A stretch of DNA of 64,000 nucleotides from Salinibacterium sp. SWN167 (GTDB lineage Bacteria; Actinomycetota; Actinomycetes; Actinomycetales; Microbacteriaceae). The translations under genes were made by a program, and so were the position numbers. The notes under the pieces are model-generated. The model was given only the letters and a program-made list of their open reading frames with translations, made no database searches and had not been told where the DNA came from. Where the stretch lies: assembly GCF_015864665.1 (NCBI RefSeq), contig NZ_JADYWU010000001.1, positions 1,984,001 through 2,048,000 on the forward strand. The letters are read 5' to 3'. Shown one piece after another: positions 1-8,717 of the stretch (within the stretch, counting starts at the first letter, position 1; every line of letters starts with the position of its first letter).

Positions 1-230
1 CACAGCACTCTGCCCCTCGCTACACCATCGTCACCTCGGGCGACCTCGGTTGGCTGCGCGACGAACCCGGCATCTCCGTCTTGGAATTCGATGGCGGCCA
101 CGCGACGTTCGATGCCGCAGAAGCTTCCGCGTCACAGCGCGTCCTTCGTCGCGCTGTCGCCGAGGGCGACGTCACTTCTTTTGCTCCGCAACGGGCATCC
201 CTCGCCCAAATCTTCCGAGAGGTTATCTAA
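1..230 (+). CDS. ABC exporter ATP-binding protein, C-terminal end (partial)
   Basis: Only the last 75 codons are inside the window. The reading frame from base 3 runs open to a TAA at 228-230 and encodes a tail with a mixed beta-strand pattern (GWLRDEPGIS, GGHATFDAAEA, LAQIFREVI), typical of the C-terminal regulatory extension (DUF4162 type) found after the nucleotide-binding domain of NatA/CcmA-like exporters. Its stop overlaps the start of the next gene (TAATG at 228-232), so the two are translationally coupled. The pairing with an ABC-2 permease supports the call. The substrate cannot be told. The catalytic ATPase motifs lie to the left of the window. Confidence 0.8.
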   Translation, partial: QHSAPRYTIVTSGDLGWLRDEPGISVLEFDGGHATFDAAEASASQRVLRRAVAEGDVTSFAPQRASLAQIFREVI

Positions 231-1336
231 TGAACTCCGCTACCGCTGGCCGCCCGTCGCCTCGCTTTTCCCAGTCCGTCGCGCTCGTCGCCGAGCGCGA
301 AATCACCACCCGCCTTCGTTCGAAGAGTTTTCTCATCACGACCGGCATCCTGCTGCTGCTTGTTCTCGGTGGGGTAATCGCCGGCGGAATCTTCTCGAAG
401 AGCATCAGCACCACAACGGTCGCGACGGTCGGATCGCTCTCCTCCGAGCTGTCGAACGTACCTGGCGTCGAGGTGACGACAGTCGAGGACCGCACCGAGG
501 CTGAAGCGCTCGTGAGCGAGGAAACAGTGGATGCCGCAGTGCTGCCCTCCGAGAAAGGCGCTGTTTCACCCGTCCTCATCATCGCCAATTCAGAGGCACC
601 CTCGCTGCTCGTGCAGTGGTTGAGCGTAAGCCCCGAAGTCATCTTGCTCGACCCCGAGAACCAGAGCAGCCCGCTCAGTTATATCGCGGCGTTGGGATTC
701 GGAATCATCTTCTTCATCTCGGGCATGACCTTTGGCCCGATGATTGCGCAGAGCGTTGTTGAAGAGAAGCAGACTCGCATCGTGGAGATCCTCATGTCGG
801 CGGTGCCCGTATCCGCTCTCATGGCCGGCAAGGTCATTGGAAACTCGCTCCTCGCCTTCGCCCAGATCATTGCGATCGCGGCTCTCGCGGTGGTTGGGTT
901 GTCGGTTACCGGCCAGGCCGAGGTACTGTCTCTTCTCGGCGCTCCGCTGCTCTGGTTCGTCGGCTTCTTCATCATCGGCTTCGTGCTGCTCGCCGCGCTC
1001 TTCGCCGGTGTCGGAGCGATGGTCTCACGTCAAGAAGATCTGGGCTCAGCCATGACTCCCGTCACGATGCTGATCATGCTCCCGTACTTCGCAATCATTT
1101 TCTTCAATGACAACGCCACCGTGCTGACCGTGATGTCGTACATTCCGTTCTCCGCGCCCGTCGGGATGCCGATGCGACTGTTCCTCGGAACCGCTGAATG
1201 GTGGGAGCCGCTCATCTCCCTCGTGCTTCTGCTCGTGACCACGGGCCTCGCCGTGCTCCTCGGCGCCCGCATCTACAACAACTCGCTGCTGAAGGTGGGC
1301 AGCCGAGTTAGCTGGTCCGAAGCCATCAAGGGCTAG
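230..1336 (+). CDS. ABC-2 type exporter permease (NatB-like)
   Basis: This 368-residue membrane protein is the permease partner of the ATPase ending at 230. Its ATG overlaps the upstream stop; a longer reading frame begins at 50 but lies over the ATPase gene. It has one N-terminal membrane helix (near residues 35-55, after a basic start containing AEREITTRLRSKSF), a long extracytoplasmic domain (about 60-155), then five or six helices from about 160 to the end. The motif VVEEKQTRIVEILMSAVP just after the second helix is the conserved ABC-2 segment seen in NatB/YhaP Na+ exporters. Function in export is firm for the family; the substrate (sodium, lipid or drug) is an open question. Confidence 0.88.
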   Translation: MNSATAGRPSPRFSQSVALVAEREITTRLRSKSFLITTGILLLLVLGGVIAGGIFSKSISTTTVATVGSLSSELSNVPGVEVTTVEDRTEAEALVSEETVDAAVLPSEKGAVSPVLIIANSEAPSLLVQWLSVSPEVILLDPENQSSPLSYIAALGFGIIFFISGMTFGPMIAQSVVEEKQTRIVEILMSAVPVSALMAGKVIGNSLLAFAQIIAIAALAVVGLSVTGQAEVLSLLGAPLLWFVGFFIIGFVLLAALFAGVGAMVSRQEDLGSAMTPVTMLIMLPYFAIIFFNDNATVLTVMSYIPFSAPVGMPMRLFLGTAEWWEPLISLVLLLVTTGLAVLLGARIYNNSLLKVGSRVSWSEAIKG

Positions 1337-1351
1337 CCGGCTGCGGCAGAG

Positions 1352-2203
1352 TTATAGCGCGGTGAGGTGCTCATTGTCAGCGGGCATCGCGAGCCGCTCA
1401 TCCGGTTCGTCGTTGATGGTCACACCGGAGAAGAGCATGGGCACTCCGTGACCGGTCCAAGCGGATGCCCGGTCCATCAGCTGAGCGTGCACGTGGGGCT
1501 CACTGGAGTTGCCGGAGTTTCCGCAGGCGGCGATCGGTTGCCCCGCGACGACCAGGTCGCCAGCTTTAACTAGCGCCGAGTGCTGCTTCACGTGAGCAAC
1601 GAGCGCGTAGATACCGTCGTTGCCCCGGATGGTGATGTGGTTGCCGACGATGAGGCGTGGCCCGCCGATCTCGCGAATCGTGCCTTCGATCATCATGTAC
1701 ATGAAGCCAAGCACCGAAGAGCGAGCCCGGTGGTCGCGCTGGGAATCGCTGGCGCGGACCACGACGCCATCGACCATGGCCCGCACAGGCTGGCCGAATG
1801 CGGGATATTCGCTCGGATAGCGCAGCACGATTCCGGTATCGAAGGCTGGTCGAGTACCTCCGAGCGGGTCGAAAACGAGATCGACTGCATGAGCCTGGCC
1901 ATAGGCGCGAACGCCGTGGCTAGGCACACGTGTCGCGGGGCTGTTGAGCGCGAGCCAACGACCACCGACGGGTGAGGCTACGGTCACAGGCTCGCGGTGC
2001 GGCAACAGCTTCACGCCCGGCCGCAACACAACGAGCACGAGGAGTATCCCGATGATGCCAAGCAACGGCAGCAGCTGGAACACCGATCGCACGACAACTG
2101 CGGAGATTACTTGCGCCCCAATGGTGCCGGCGAAGATCGTCACCACTGACGCGTACAGGATGATGACGCGAGCACGATAAAGGCCCGCGATCACGCTCCT
2201 CAT
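1352..2203 (-). CDS. Membrane-anchored M23-type peptidase
   Basis: The 283-residue product has two N-terminal membrane helices (about residues 10-35 and 42-62) followed by an extracytoplasmic peptidase M23 (LytM/lysostaphin-like) domain. Putative zinc ligands are visible: the HAVDLVFD segment supplies His and Asp, and EPHVHAQL supplies the conserved HxH. The intervening NHITIRG and YALVAHVK strands are also typical. Family members cut peptidoglycan cross-links or act as amidase activators, which suggests a role in wall remodelling at the outer membrane face. Its ATG overlaps the TGA of the upstream ASCH gene (ATGA, 2200-2203), so both are co-translated. It converges on the ABC permease with a 15-base gap. 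Confidence 0.85.
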   Translation of the reverse strand: MRSVIAGLYRARVIILYASVVTIFAGTIGAQVISAVVVRSVFQLLPLLGIIGILLVLVVLRPGVKLLPHREPVTVASPVGGRWLALNSPATRVPSHGVRAYGQAHAVDLVFDPLGGTRPAFDTGIVLRYPSEYPAFGQPVRAMVDGVVVRASDSQRDHRARSSVLGFMYMMIEGTIREIGGPRLIVGNHITIRGNDGIYALVAHVKQHSALVKAGDLVVAGQPIAACGNSGNSSEPHVHAQLMDRASAWTGHGVPMLFSGVTINDEPDERLAMPADNEHLTAL

Positions 2204-2631
2204 GCTGCAGCCACGCGAGAGACAACCACGAAATGCTCGAGCACCACAATGGTCTCGTCATTCACGGTGAACAACGGGTCGTCAAGAAAGCCGCGCATGT
2301 CGTCACTCTGCCAATACGATTCGTGACCGGCACGCCACTGCGCGACCGATTCGTACCCCTCGCCTTCGTCACGAGCGTGCTCCCACGGCACATCAGCCAG
2401 CCGAAGCTGTTGAACGTCGGTTACTTCAAGCACCGCTACTCGCTTCTCGTCCGAGTCCACAAGGGCGTAGCGCTCACCAACAACCGGCAGCGGCTCGTTC
2501 TCAACTCCGTATTCGACAAGCGTGGATGACGTCGAAGTCTTCTCCCCCTCCATGATCGCCGCCACGAGGGTGTCGCGAAGCGCTCCCGGAAACCCGAACT
2601 CTGTCACCGGGAGATCATCGATCTCTGCCAC
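2200..2631 (-). CDS. ASCH domain protein
   Basis: A 143-residue protein that is almost entirely one ASCH domain, a PUA-like beta-barrel fold thought to bind RNA. The usual signature is present: the GEKTSTSS turn (residues about 29-36), VVGERYALVDSDEKRVAVLEV (about 49-69) and the acidic LADVPWEHARDEGEGY segment before a QWRAGHESYW helix. Similar stand-alone ASCH proteins have been linked to RNA modification or hydrolysis of modified cytidines, so an amidohydrolase activity is possible but not shown. Translation starts at a GTG (2631) two bases after the RimK-like stop, and the end overlaps the peptidase start, making a three-gene operon. Confidence 0.85.
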   Translation of the reverse strand: MAEIDDLPVTEFGFPGALRDTLVAAIMEGEKTSTSSTLVEYGVENEPLPVVGERYALVDSDEKRVAVLEVTDVQQLRLADVPWEHARDEGEGYESVAQWRAGHESYWQSDDMRGFLDDPLFTVNDETIVVLEHFVVVSRVAAA

Positions 2632-2633
2632 GT

Positions 2634-3824
2634 CTAGTCTTCGACGATCGGCTCGGGAGGCAGCTTGCGCACCTTTGCGCGGCGGCGGCGGCGAGCCGGG
2701 ATCATGGCCCGCATTTCTTCGAGCTTGCCGAAGCAGAGCAGGCGATCGTTCGCTTCGAGAACCGTGCTGCGGCGAGGGTTGGGCACAACGTTGGAGCCGC
2801 GGTGCAGAGTGAGCACCGTGATGTCCTTCTCCCCCAAGCCAGATTCGCCGAGCTGCTTGCCCACGAATTCCGCATCGCTTCCGACAACGATCTCGGCAAC
2901 GCCGTACCCCGTCGAGACGCTCAGGCGTTGGCGAACATCGATCTCGGGGAACGCCACCTGGTTGGCGATGTAGTCAATGATCGCGCCCGCGACATCCAAC
3001 TCGGTGGCTCGCTCGATGCCTTCGAGACCGGGCGACGAGTTGACCTCCATCACGAGCGGGCCATCTTTGCCCTCCAGCATGTCGACGCCGGCAACGCGCA
3101 GACCCATGATCTGGGCGGCCTTCACCGCTGCACGGTGGTACTCGGGCGTGAGCTCAACGGCTTCAACGTTGCCACCGCGGTGCACGTTCGAGCGGAACTC
3201 GTCTCCCACAGCGACGCGTCGCATCGCGGCAACCACGCGATCCCCCACCACGAGGGCGCGGATGTCGCGGCCCTTGCTCTCGGAGATGAAGCTCTGAATC
3301 AGCACGTTCTGTTTCGTTGAATGCAGGGTCTCGATGATCGCCTTCGCGACCTGCGTGTCCGGAGCGAGGATCACGCCAATCCCCTGGGTGCCTTCGAGCA
3401 GCTTGATCACGACAGGCGCACCACCGACGCGCTCGATCGCCATCTCGACATCCGCCCGGTTGTGCACAAAAGTGGTCGCGGGCATCGCGATGTCGTGGCG
3501 AGAAAGAATCTGGGTGGCTCGCAGCTTGTCGCGCGAGTTCGTGATGCCGCTCGAGGTGTTGGGTGTGTAGACATCCATCTGCTCGAACTGGCGAACCACG
3601 GCCGTGCCGAAGTAAGTGATCGAGTTGCCGATGCGAGGCAGGATGGCGTCGTAGTCCGAGAGCAGCTTGCCGCGATACTGCAGGTCGGGTTCCTCACCCG
3701 TGAGGTCGATCGCGAAGCGCAAAGTGTTGAGAACCTTCACCGTATGACCACGTTGCTCAGCGGCGGCCCGAAGTCGCACTGTGGAATACGCCTGCGGCGC
3801 ACGGGAGAGGATAGCGAGTTTCAT
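2634..3824 (-). CDS. RimK-family ATP-grasp ligase with C-terminal TrkA-C (RCK_C) domain
   Basis: The N-terminal 290 residues match RimK-type alpha-L-glutamate ligases: MKLAILSRAP start, ATP-grasp segments PVVIKLLEGTQGIGV and GRDIRALVVGDRVVAAMRR, and the metal-binding VMEVNSSPGLEGIE. E. coli RimK adds glutamates to ribosomal protein S6. Residues about 310-380 (YGVAEIVVGSDAEFVGKQLG through NDRLLCFGKLEEM) form a TrkA-C/RCK_C domain, normally a ligand-binding regulatory module of K+ channels and transporters. The protein ends in a basic tail. The start at 3824 gives the canonical N-terminus; an upstream in-frame start adds 14 unrelated residues. A RimB-type protease gene diverges from it, as expected of RimB-RimK partners. 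Confidence 0.88.
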   Translation of the reverse strand: MKLAILSRAPQAYSTVRLRAAAEQRGHTVKVLNTLRFAIDLTGEEPDLQYRGKLLSDYDAILPRIGNSITYFGTAVVRQFEQMDVYTPNTSSGITNSRDKLRATQILSRHDIAMPATTFVHNRADVEMAIERVGGAPVVIKLLEGTQGIGVILAPDTQVAKAIIETLHSTKQNVLIQSFISESKGRDIRALVVGDRVVAAMRRVAVGDEFRSNVHRGGNVEAVELTPEYHRAAVKAAQIMGLRVAGVDMLEGKDGPLVMEVNSSPGLEGIERATELDVAGAIIDYIANQVAFPEIDVRQRLSVSTGYGVAEIVVGSDAEFVGKQLGESGLGEKDITVLTLHRGSNVVPNPRRSTVLEANDRLLCFGKLEEMRAMIPARRRRRAKVRKLPPEPIVED

Positions 3825-3848
3825 CGAATGACCTGCCAAGATAAGAGG

Positions 3849-4331
3849 GTGATAGAGCCCACCCATTCAAACACGATCGCAGGCTGGCGTGAGTGGGTTT
3901 CCTTGCCCGATCTTGGCGTGCCGTGGATTAAAGCCAAACTCGATACCGGCGCGCAGAGTTCTGCGCTTCACGCCGACGACATCGAAGAATTTGTGCGCCC
4001 CGACGGCAGCGAGTGGGTGCGCTTTCGCGTGTGCCCCTGGCAGCGGTCCGCTAAAGATGACGCTGTGGTGGAGTGCGCCATCCACGATCGGCGAACCGTT
4101 CGCAGCTCCTCGGGGCACAGCGAAGATCGCATCGTCGTACTCATCGATGTGGTGCTGTGCGGGCACACCGTCACCGCTGAAACGACGCTCACCAATCGCG
4201 ATGAAATGGGCTTTCGGATGCTCGTGGGCCGCGAAGCACTGAGCAAAGAGTTTCTCGTTGACTCGGGTAAGTCATTTCTCGGTGGTCGCCCGCCCCGTGT
4301 TACGCGACGTCGCAACCAAGGGCAGGGCTAG
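3849..4331 (+). CDS. RimB/ATP-dependent zinc protease family protein (retropepsin-like)
   Basis: About 160 residues, with the retropepsin-like signature KLDTGAQSSALHA near the N-terminus, a mid-chain VRFRVCPW strand and a C-terminal MLVGREAL segment, all diagnostic of the RimB/putative ATP-dependent zinc protease family. In Pseudomonas the RimB protein removes the glutamates that RimK adds to S6, and its position divergent from a RimK-like gene fits that. The start is uncertain: an ATG at 3828 is in frame but lies 3 bases from the divergent RimK start, leaving no promoter space, so the GTG at 3849 (VIEPTHSN) is preferred here. Confidence 0.8.
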   Translation: MIEPTHSNTIAGWREWVSLPDLGVPWIKAKLDTGAQSSALHADDIEEFVRPDGSEWVRFRVCPWQRSAKDDAVVECAIHDRRTVRSSSGHSEDRIVVLIDVVLCGHTVTAETTLTNRDEMGFRMLVGREALSKEFLVDSGKSFLGGRPPRVTRRRNQGQG

Positions 4332-4372
4332 GTCCAGCACCGCCCGCTGGTTCCTGGACTCTGACACGAGCG

Positions 4373-4702
4373 TTATAGCTTGAACTTGCTCATGATCCCG
4401 GTAGAGAACTTGTTGCTCGCGCCACGCACGGCCGTGTTATTTGCACCGGACATCCGACGGTTGCTCAGGCCCTTTCGAGCTTTCACGAACTCGTCGTGTT
4501 CCTGCATATTTACCATCGTCGCCTCCGTCTCAGACTCGTGGCCGTGTCGCTTATCTGAGTTGCGGTAGCGAAAATAGATTGCGGAGTAGAAGACAAACCC
4601 CGAGAGCAAGAAAACAAGACCAAGCCCTCCCGAGTCATCATCCGAGGATCCCGCAGCGAGTATCTGACCGCTCTCAGCAGCCCACAGTGTGAGGTTCAGC
4701 AT
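4373..4702 (-). CDS. Small membrane protein of a YdjGHI-like operon
   Basis: A 109-residue protein with an N-terminal hydrophobic stretch, a short Ser/Asp linker (GSSDDDSGG) and one clear membrane helix at about residues 27-45, followed by a basic cytoplasmic tail with a conserved-looking ...NNTAVRGASNKFSTGI... end. It starts inside the stop of the zinc-ribbon gene (TGATG at 4700-4704), so it is translationally coupled to it. By position it could correspond to YdjH, the second membrane anchor of the Bacillus ydjFGHI operon, but I cannot show homology from the sequence alone. No enzymatic motif is visible. Confidence 0.7.
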   Translation of the reverse strand: MLNLTLWAAESGQILAAGSSDDDSGGLGLVFLLSGFVFYSAIYFRYRNSDKRHGHESETEATMVNMQEHDEFVKARKGLSNRRMSGANNTAVRGASNKFSTGIMSKFKL

Positions 4703-5925
4703 CAGATTCCCACCGCCACAAGTACGAGACCAATTACGGTACCGACGAGTTGCACGATGCCCGAGACAATCAACAACTTGCTCTGGTGCAACGGAATGCT
4801 TCCCATGGTCTCTCCCGTGCGCGCGTTCACCGCGACGTAGTGCAGAAATGTCTTACCGTTCGACTTGCGCTGCTGATAGCTATAGAGCCACACGGGCAAG
4901 TAGGCCGAAACCCAGCGCTGACCGCGCACATCCACTTCTTCAGCAGCCCAACGCACGCCGCGATCGTAGAACTTCAAGGTGTCGTTGACACGATGGCGAG
5001 TGATGTCCTCCGCCTGCGTGTGCGCGAGGGGCGCGAGCTGATCGAGATTGCTGTCGCGACGTTCTGAGGTGAATCCAGCAAGATAGTTGGAGTCGTACCG
5101 AACAGAATTCTCGACATCGAACGGCATAATCGTATTGATGATGTTGTTCGAGTTCACGGCCGTGTTTTGGTCGAGACGATCGCTAGAAGATTCCACGGTC
5201 AAATCGTTCACGTGAATGTCGAATTCACGCGCCACATTGTAGAGATCTGCGTCATAGCGTTGCTGCGTTGAGTCCCCCACCTTGACGGTGTACGAACGTG
5301 TTTGATGTTCGCCTTGCCCGCTCAACTTGGCGTGAGCATTGATATCCACGACCATGTACGGCAAATAGACGCCCATCACGTTCTCGGCGTTGAACTCCGC
5401 TCTAAAGGTCGGATGCGCGAAGAACTTCCGCTTACCTACGAAGTGGGCGATCTTCTCTACAGCCGTCGACTTCTCGACCTTAAAGGGCAGAATCATGTCC
5501 GGAACGGCGCCGTTGGGCACCTGTTGGTTCATGGAGAGAGTGTTGCGGCACCAGTGGCAGCGAGCTTGCGTGCTCGTGTTGGTATCGATCACCACTTCTG
5601 CACCGCATGCGCTGCACTTGAAGGTCAGAATCTCGTCGGTCGAGGGCACAATGTCGCTCGAACCCGAGCCGACGAGAAGCCCCGTCAGCTTGCTGATATC
5701 ACCGTTGAGGTTGAATGCCTCAATGGCGTTATCGGTAGACCACTCGAAGCGGCAAAATCCACACCGCAAGTGGCCCGTGGCTACGTTGAGCGAGATCTCG
5801 GTGGCACCACACCGAGCACACTTCGCGAGTCCATCCTTTGCACCGTCGTCGGTGTTGATGACGCGAGGTGCGTCGTCGGTGGTGGCCGGCGGCGGGGTCT
5901 CGGGCTCCACAGCATCCATCGGCAT
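4702..5925 (-). CDS. TFIIB-type zinc-ribbon membrane protein (YdjG-like)
   Basis: The 407-residue protein has two zinc ribbons: CARCGATEI...LRCGFCRF (about residues 37-62) and FKCSACGAEV...RCHWCRNTL (about 102-130), then a large beta-rich domain and a C-terminal membrane helix (about 383-405). This layout is that of YdjG in Bacillus, which holds the SPFH protein YdjI and the phage-shock protein at the membrane. It starts 6 bases after the SPFH gene and overlaps the next gene, so all three form one transcript. A start at the second Met (5919) is equally possible. The role as a membrane anchor is inferred from the family. Confidence 0.82.
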   Translation of the reverse strand: MPMDAVEPETPPPATTDDAPRVINTDDGAKDGLAKCARCGATEISLNVATGHLRCGFCRFEWSTDNAIEAFNLNGDISKLTGLLVGSGSSDIVPSTDEILTFKCSACGAEVVIDTNTSTQARCHWCRNTLSMNQQVPNGAVPDMILPFKVEKSTAVEKIAHFVGKRKFFAHPTFRAEFNAENVMGVYLPYMVVDINAHAKLSGQGEHQTRSYTVKVGDSTQQRYDADLYNVAREFDIHVNDLTVESSSDRLDQNTAVNSNNIINTIMPFDVENSVRYDSNYLAGFTSERRDSNLDQLAPLAHTQAEDITRHRVNDTLKFYDRGVRWAAEEVDVRGQRWVSAYLPVWLYSYQQRKSNGKTFLHYVAVNARTGETMGSIPLHQSKLLIVSGIVQLVGTVIGLVLVAVGI

Positions 5926-5931
5926 AACCGA

Positions 5932-7134
5932 CTACAACCCGAGGACTTTAGCTTTAGCCGCTTCGTAGTCGGCTTCAGTGATGAGTCCCTGATCGAGCAT
6001 CGTCTTGAACTGCTGCAGCTTGGCCATGGGATCCTCGGCGGCGGGAGCTGCCGGCGCGGCGGCGGGTGCTGCCTGCTGTGGCGGTGCGGCGTTGGGCTGC
6101 TGGAATCCACCAGCCGCGCCGCCAGCCGCGTTCATTCCCATACCGAGGAAGGCCATACCGGCTCCGCCTCCGCCGCTGCCTTCGTTTGATCCAGCCGCTT
6201 CGAAGCCGCGAGCTGCCGCCTGCTGCATGAAGGAGTTACCGCGGGCGCCGCCGAGAGCATCCGCCTTCTTGACGTCGCTGAGCAGAGCACGAGTATCTTC
6301 GTCGTACTCAATGGACTGAAGCGCGACCTTTTCGATGGTGATTCCGCGGTCAGTGGTCCACTGGTACGCGTCATCGACAGCAGCACTCAACGACTGCGCG
6401 AATCCGATAGCGTCGCCCTGGATCTTGGCGATGCGGTTTCCCTTGCTGGGGTCGTTTGTGTAATACGAGAATGCGGCGGCGAGCGATCCGACAACTTCGT
6501 TGAAGAGCTGACTGGCAGCATCGTTGTCGAGGTCAGAGAAATCGAAAACCTTCGGTGACTGGCCGAGGTAGGTGAGGGGAACAAAGTTCTTCACCAACAG
6601 GATCGGGTCAACAATTTTGAGGGAGTAGCTACCCCGCGTGATGGCTCCCACTTGCGCGTTGAGATAGGCGTCATCCCAGTAGATTTCAGACTGAGTACCG
6701 AACTTGTTATTCGGGATCTCTTTGAGGTTCACATAGAAGGCAAGCTGCTGCGAGCCGGGCTGGCCGCCGAACTTGAAGCGCTCCCACGATGTCTTCACCG
6801 TGGAGCTGATGATGCCGTCGCCGGCAAAGAACGACTCAGCGTTCTGATCTTCCGACGTGAAAATGAAGCCGCCAGGCTCGCCGACAAAGCCGGTCAGTTG
6901 CCCATCTTGGAAGGTCACGAGACCATACCCCTCAGGAACGACGATGCGACTACCATTCGTGATGATGTGCTCGGAGCCCTGGGTGTTAGACCCGCGACCG
7001 GCATTGGTGCCCTGCGCCACGGCCGGGAAAATCGCCGCCGTGGGAGCCAAGTGAGCTGGCGGGGTGAGGAAGTCTTTCCACTGGTCAGCGAACGTTCCGC
7101 CAATAGCCCCTGCGAACGCCTTAATGAAGCCCAT
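5932..7134 (-). CDS. SPFH domain protein with C-terminal SHOCT (YdjI-like)
   Basis: The 400-residue product begins with a glycine-rich amphipathic segment (MGFIKAFAGAIGGTFADQW), followed by an SPFH/virion-core-type domain (about 60-290; VVPEGYGLVTFQDGQ, TSWERFKFGGQPG, EIYWDDAYLNAQ). A Gly/Met-rich then Pro/Ala-rich linker leads to a short SHOCT motif at the end (MLDQGLITEADYEAAKAKVL). SPFH proteins form oligomeric membrane scaffolds; YdjI of Bacillus links PspA to the membrane. It is the first gene of a three-gene operon. No PspA-type gene is present next to it, so the partner may be elsewhere in the genome. Confidence 0.88.
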   Translation of the reverse strand: MGFIKAFAGAIGGTFADQWKDFLTPPAHLAPTAAIFPAVAQGTNAGRGSNTQGSEHIITNGSRIVVPEGYGLVTFQDGQLTGFVGEPGGFIFTSEDQNAESFFAGDGIISSTVKTSWERFKFGGQPGSQQLAFYVNLKEIPNNKFGTQSEIYWDDAYLNAQVGAITRGSYSLKIVDPILLVKNFVPLTYLGQSPKVFDFSDLDNDAASQLFNEVVGSLAAAFSYYTNDPSKGNRIAKIQGDAIGFAQSLSAAVDDAYQWTTDRGITIEKVALQSIEYDEDTRALLSDVKKADALGGARGNSFMQQAAARGFEAAGSNEGSGGGGAGMAFLGMGMNAAGGAAGGFQQPNAAPPQQAAPAAAPAAPAAEDPMAKLQQFKTMLDQGLITEADYEAAKAKVLGL

Positions 7135-7374
7135 CTGTGTATCCCGTCGACTCGTTGTGCGGATCGACCGCCGATAGAGAAGGCTTCGTCAGTGCAGTGT
7201 GTTGCGCGAGGACGAAAAACATCGGCGAGCGACAATCTCTCAGCATGGTAGCGGGTGTGGGCATCCGCTGTCTCGTGTTCTCGCAATTGGTTCTGCCACC
7301 GTCAATGGCGACTACCATCTCCCCATGCTCTCTTTCGCTTCTGTTTTAGCGCACGCGGTCGCGGTCGCGTGCCG

Positions 7375-8640
7375 GTGAGTCGACTCCGCACGCGAGTGAT
7401 CGCCGCAGTGCTCGCGGCCGCGCTAGTGATCGCGGCCGTCTTCGGCATCATTGCCGCAATTCAGTACTCCGCGTTCGCAGCCACCTTTGTGCGCGCAAAC
7501 GGCACTGAGCTGGTGTTCCAGGGCGAACCGTTCGAGTTCGCCGGTGCCAACAATTACTATCTCGGGCACAAGTCAGAGAGCACAGTGGTTGCCCTGCTTG
7601 ACGATGCCGAGCAAGCCGGTCTCACCGTCATCCGCACGTGGGGTTTTCAAGACTACGGAGACACCAACGGCTCGGGAGTCGCACCGGACGACTTTGAAGG
7701 CGTCTGGTACCAAGTGTGGGATGACGCGATCGGCGCCCCCATCGCGAACACCGGCGCGACTGGACTGGAGAAACTCGATTTTGTAGTCGCCGAAGCAGCC
7801 GCGCGCGACATCAAACTCGTGATTCCGTTCACGAACAACTGGAATGCCTACGGCGGCATGGATCAGTACGTTCAGTGGGCTGGCCTCGACGAGCACGCTG
7901 ATTTCTATACGGACGAGCGCATTCGCGACTGGTACAAGGATTGGGTATCAACGCTCCTGAACCGCACGAACACGATTACGGGCATCCAGTACAAAGACGA
8001 CCCCACGATCCTCGCTTGGGAGCTTGCGAACGAGCCCAGCTGCACCGGCTCGGGAACTTTTGCAGATGGCGAGTGTGACACCACAACCATCACCGAGTGG
8101 GTAGATGAGATGAGCCGTCACGTGAAATCAATCGACCGCATTCATCTGCTTGGCGTCGGTGATGAAGGCTTTTTCTGTGGAGATGAAGACACTTGGACGC
8201 TCACGCAAGAGTTCGGCGCTTCCGGATATGGGGCTGGCTTCGGCGAGAACTGCTCCAACGGCGTCGACACTGTGGCGCTGGCGTCGCTGCGCAGCATTGA
8301 CATCATGTCGATGCACCTCTACCCCGACCATTGGCAGACCTCGACGGCGTGGGGCACCGGTTGGATCGAGAAACACGCAGAAGCTGCCGCAGACATCGGC
8401 AAGCCGGTGTTTCTTGGCGAGTTCGGTGTGATGGACGAGTCATCGCGCGCCGACACCTACGCATCGTGGTTGACGACCGTACGCGATACGGGCGTCGACG
8501 GGGCGCTGTTCTGGATGCTGGCATCCGATCAAGAAGACGGAACCCCATACCCGGACTTCGACGGCTTCACTGTCTACTGTCCAAGTGATGCATGCTCGGT
8601 TGCCACTGATCATGCCGCGTTGATTCCGGGTGAAGAGTAA
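7375..8640 (+). CDS. Secreted glycoside hydrolase family 5 (beta-mannanase-like)
   Basis: About 421 residues. An N-terminal signal or signal-anchor helix (RVIAAVLAAALVIAAVFGII) is followed by a TIM-barrel GH5 domain starting at FVRANGTELVFQGEPFEFAG. The acid/base Glu lies in WELANEPSC (about residue 220) and the nucleophile Glu in FLGEFGV (about residue 349); the spacing and the GANNYYL and HLYPDHW motifs fit endo-beta-1,4-mannosidases (GH5_7 and relatives). It would cut extracellular mannan-type polymers. There is no ATG at the right place: GTG codons at 7369 and 7375 begin just before the signal sequence, and neither has a strong ribosome-binding site. No carbohydrate-binding module is attached. 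Confidence 0.85.
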   Translation: MSRLRTRVIAAVLAAALVIAAVFGIIAAIQYSAFAATFVRANGTELVFQGEPFEFAGANNYYLGHKSESTVVALLDDAEQAGLTVIRTWGFQDYGDTNGSGVAPDDFEGVWYQVWDDAIGAPIANTGATGLEKLDFVVAEAAARDIKLVIPFTNNWNAYGGMDQYVQWAGLDEHADFYTDERIRDWYKDWVSTLLNRTNTITGIQYKDDPTILAWELANEPSCTGSGTFADGECDTTTITEWVDEMSRHVKSIDRIHLLGVGDEGFFCGDEDTWTLTQEFGASGYGAGFGENCSNGVDTVALASLRSIDIMSMHLYPDHWQTSTAWGTGWIEKHAEAAADIGKPVFLGEFGVMDESSRADTYASWLTTVRDTGVDGALFWMLASDQEDGTPYPDFDGFTVYCPSDACSVATDHAALIPGEE

Positions 8641-8717
8641 CCGTTTCGCGCACGCTCTCTGTAAGCTAACCGCACTGACCTGATTGCGCTCCCAGTCGTT
8701 CTGAGTATCGTGACCCC

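Noticed and set aside
5302-6189. Long plus-strand frame of 295 codons across the zinc-ribbon/SPFH junction
   Set aside because: It is antisense to two genes with clear domains; its composition (Arg/His-rich) and lack of any motif are those of a shadow frame.
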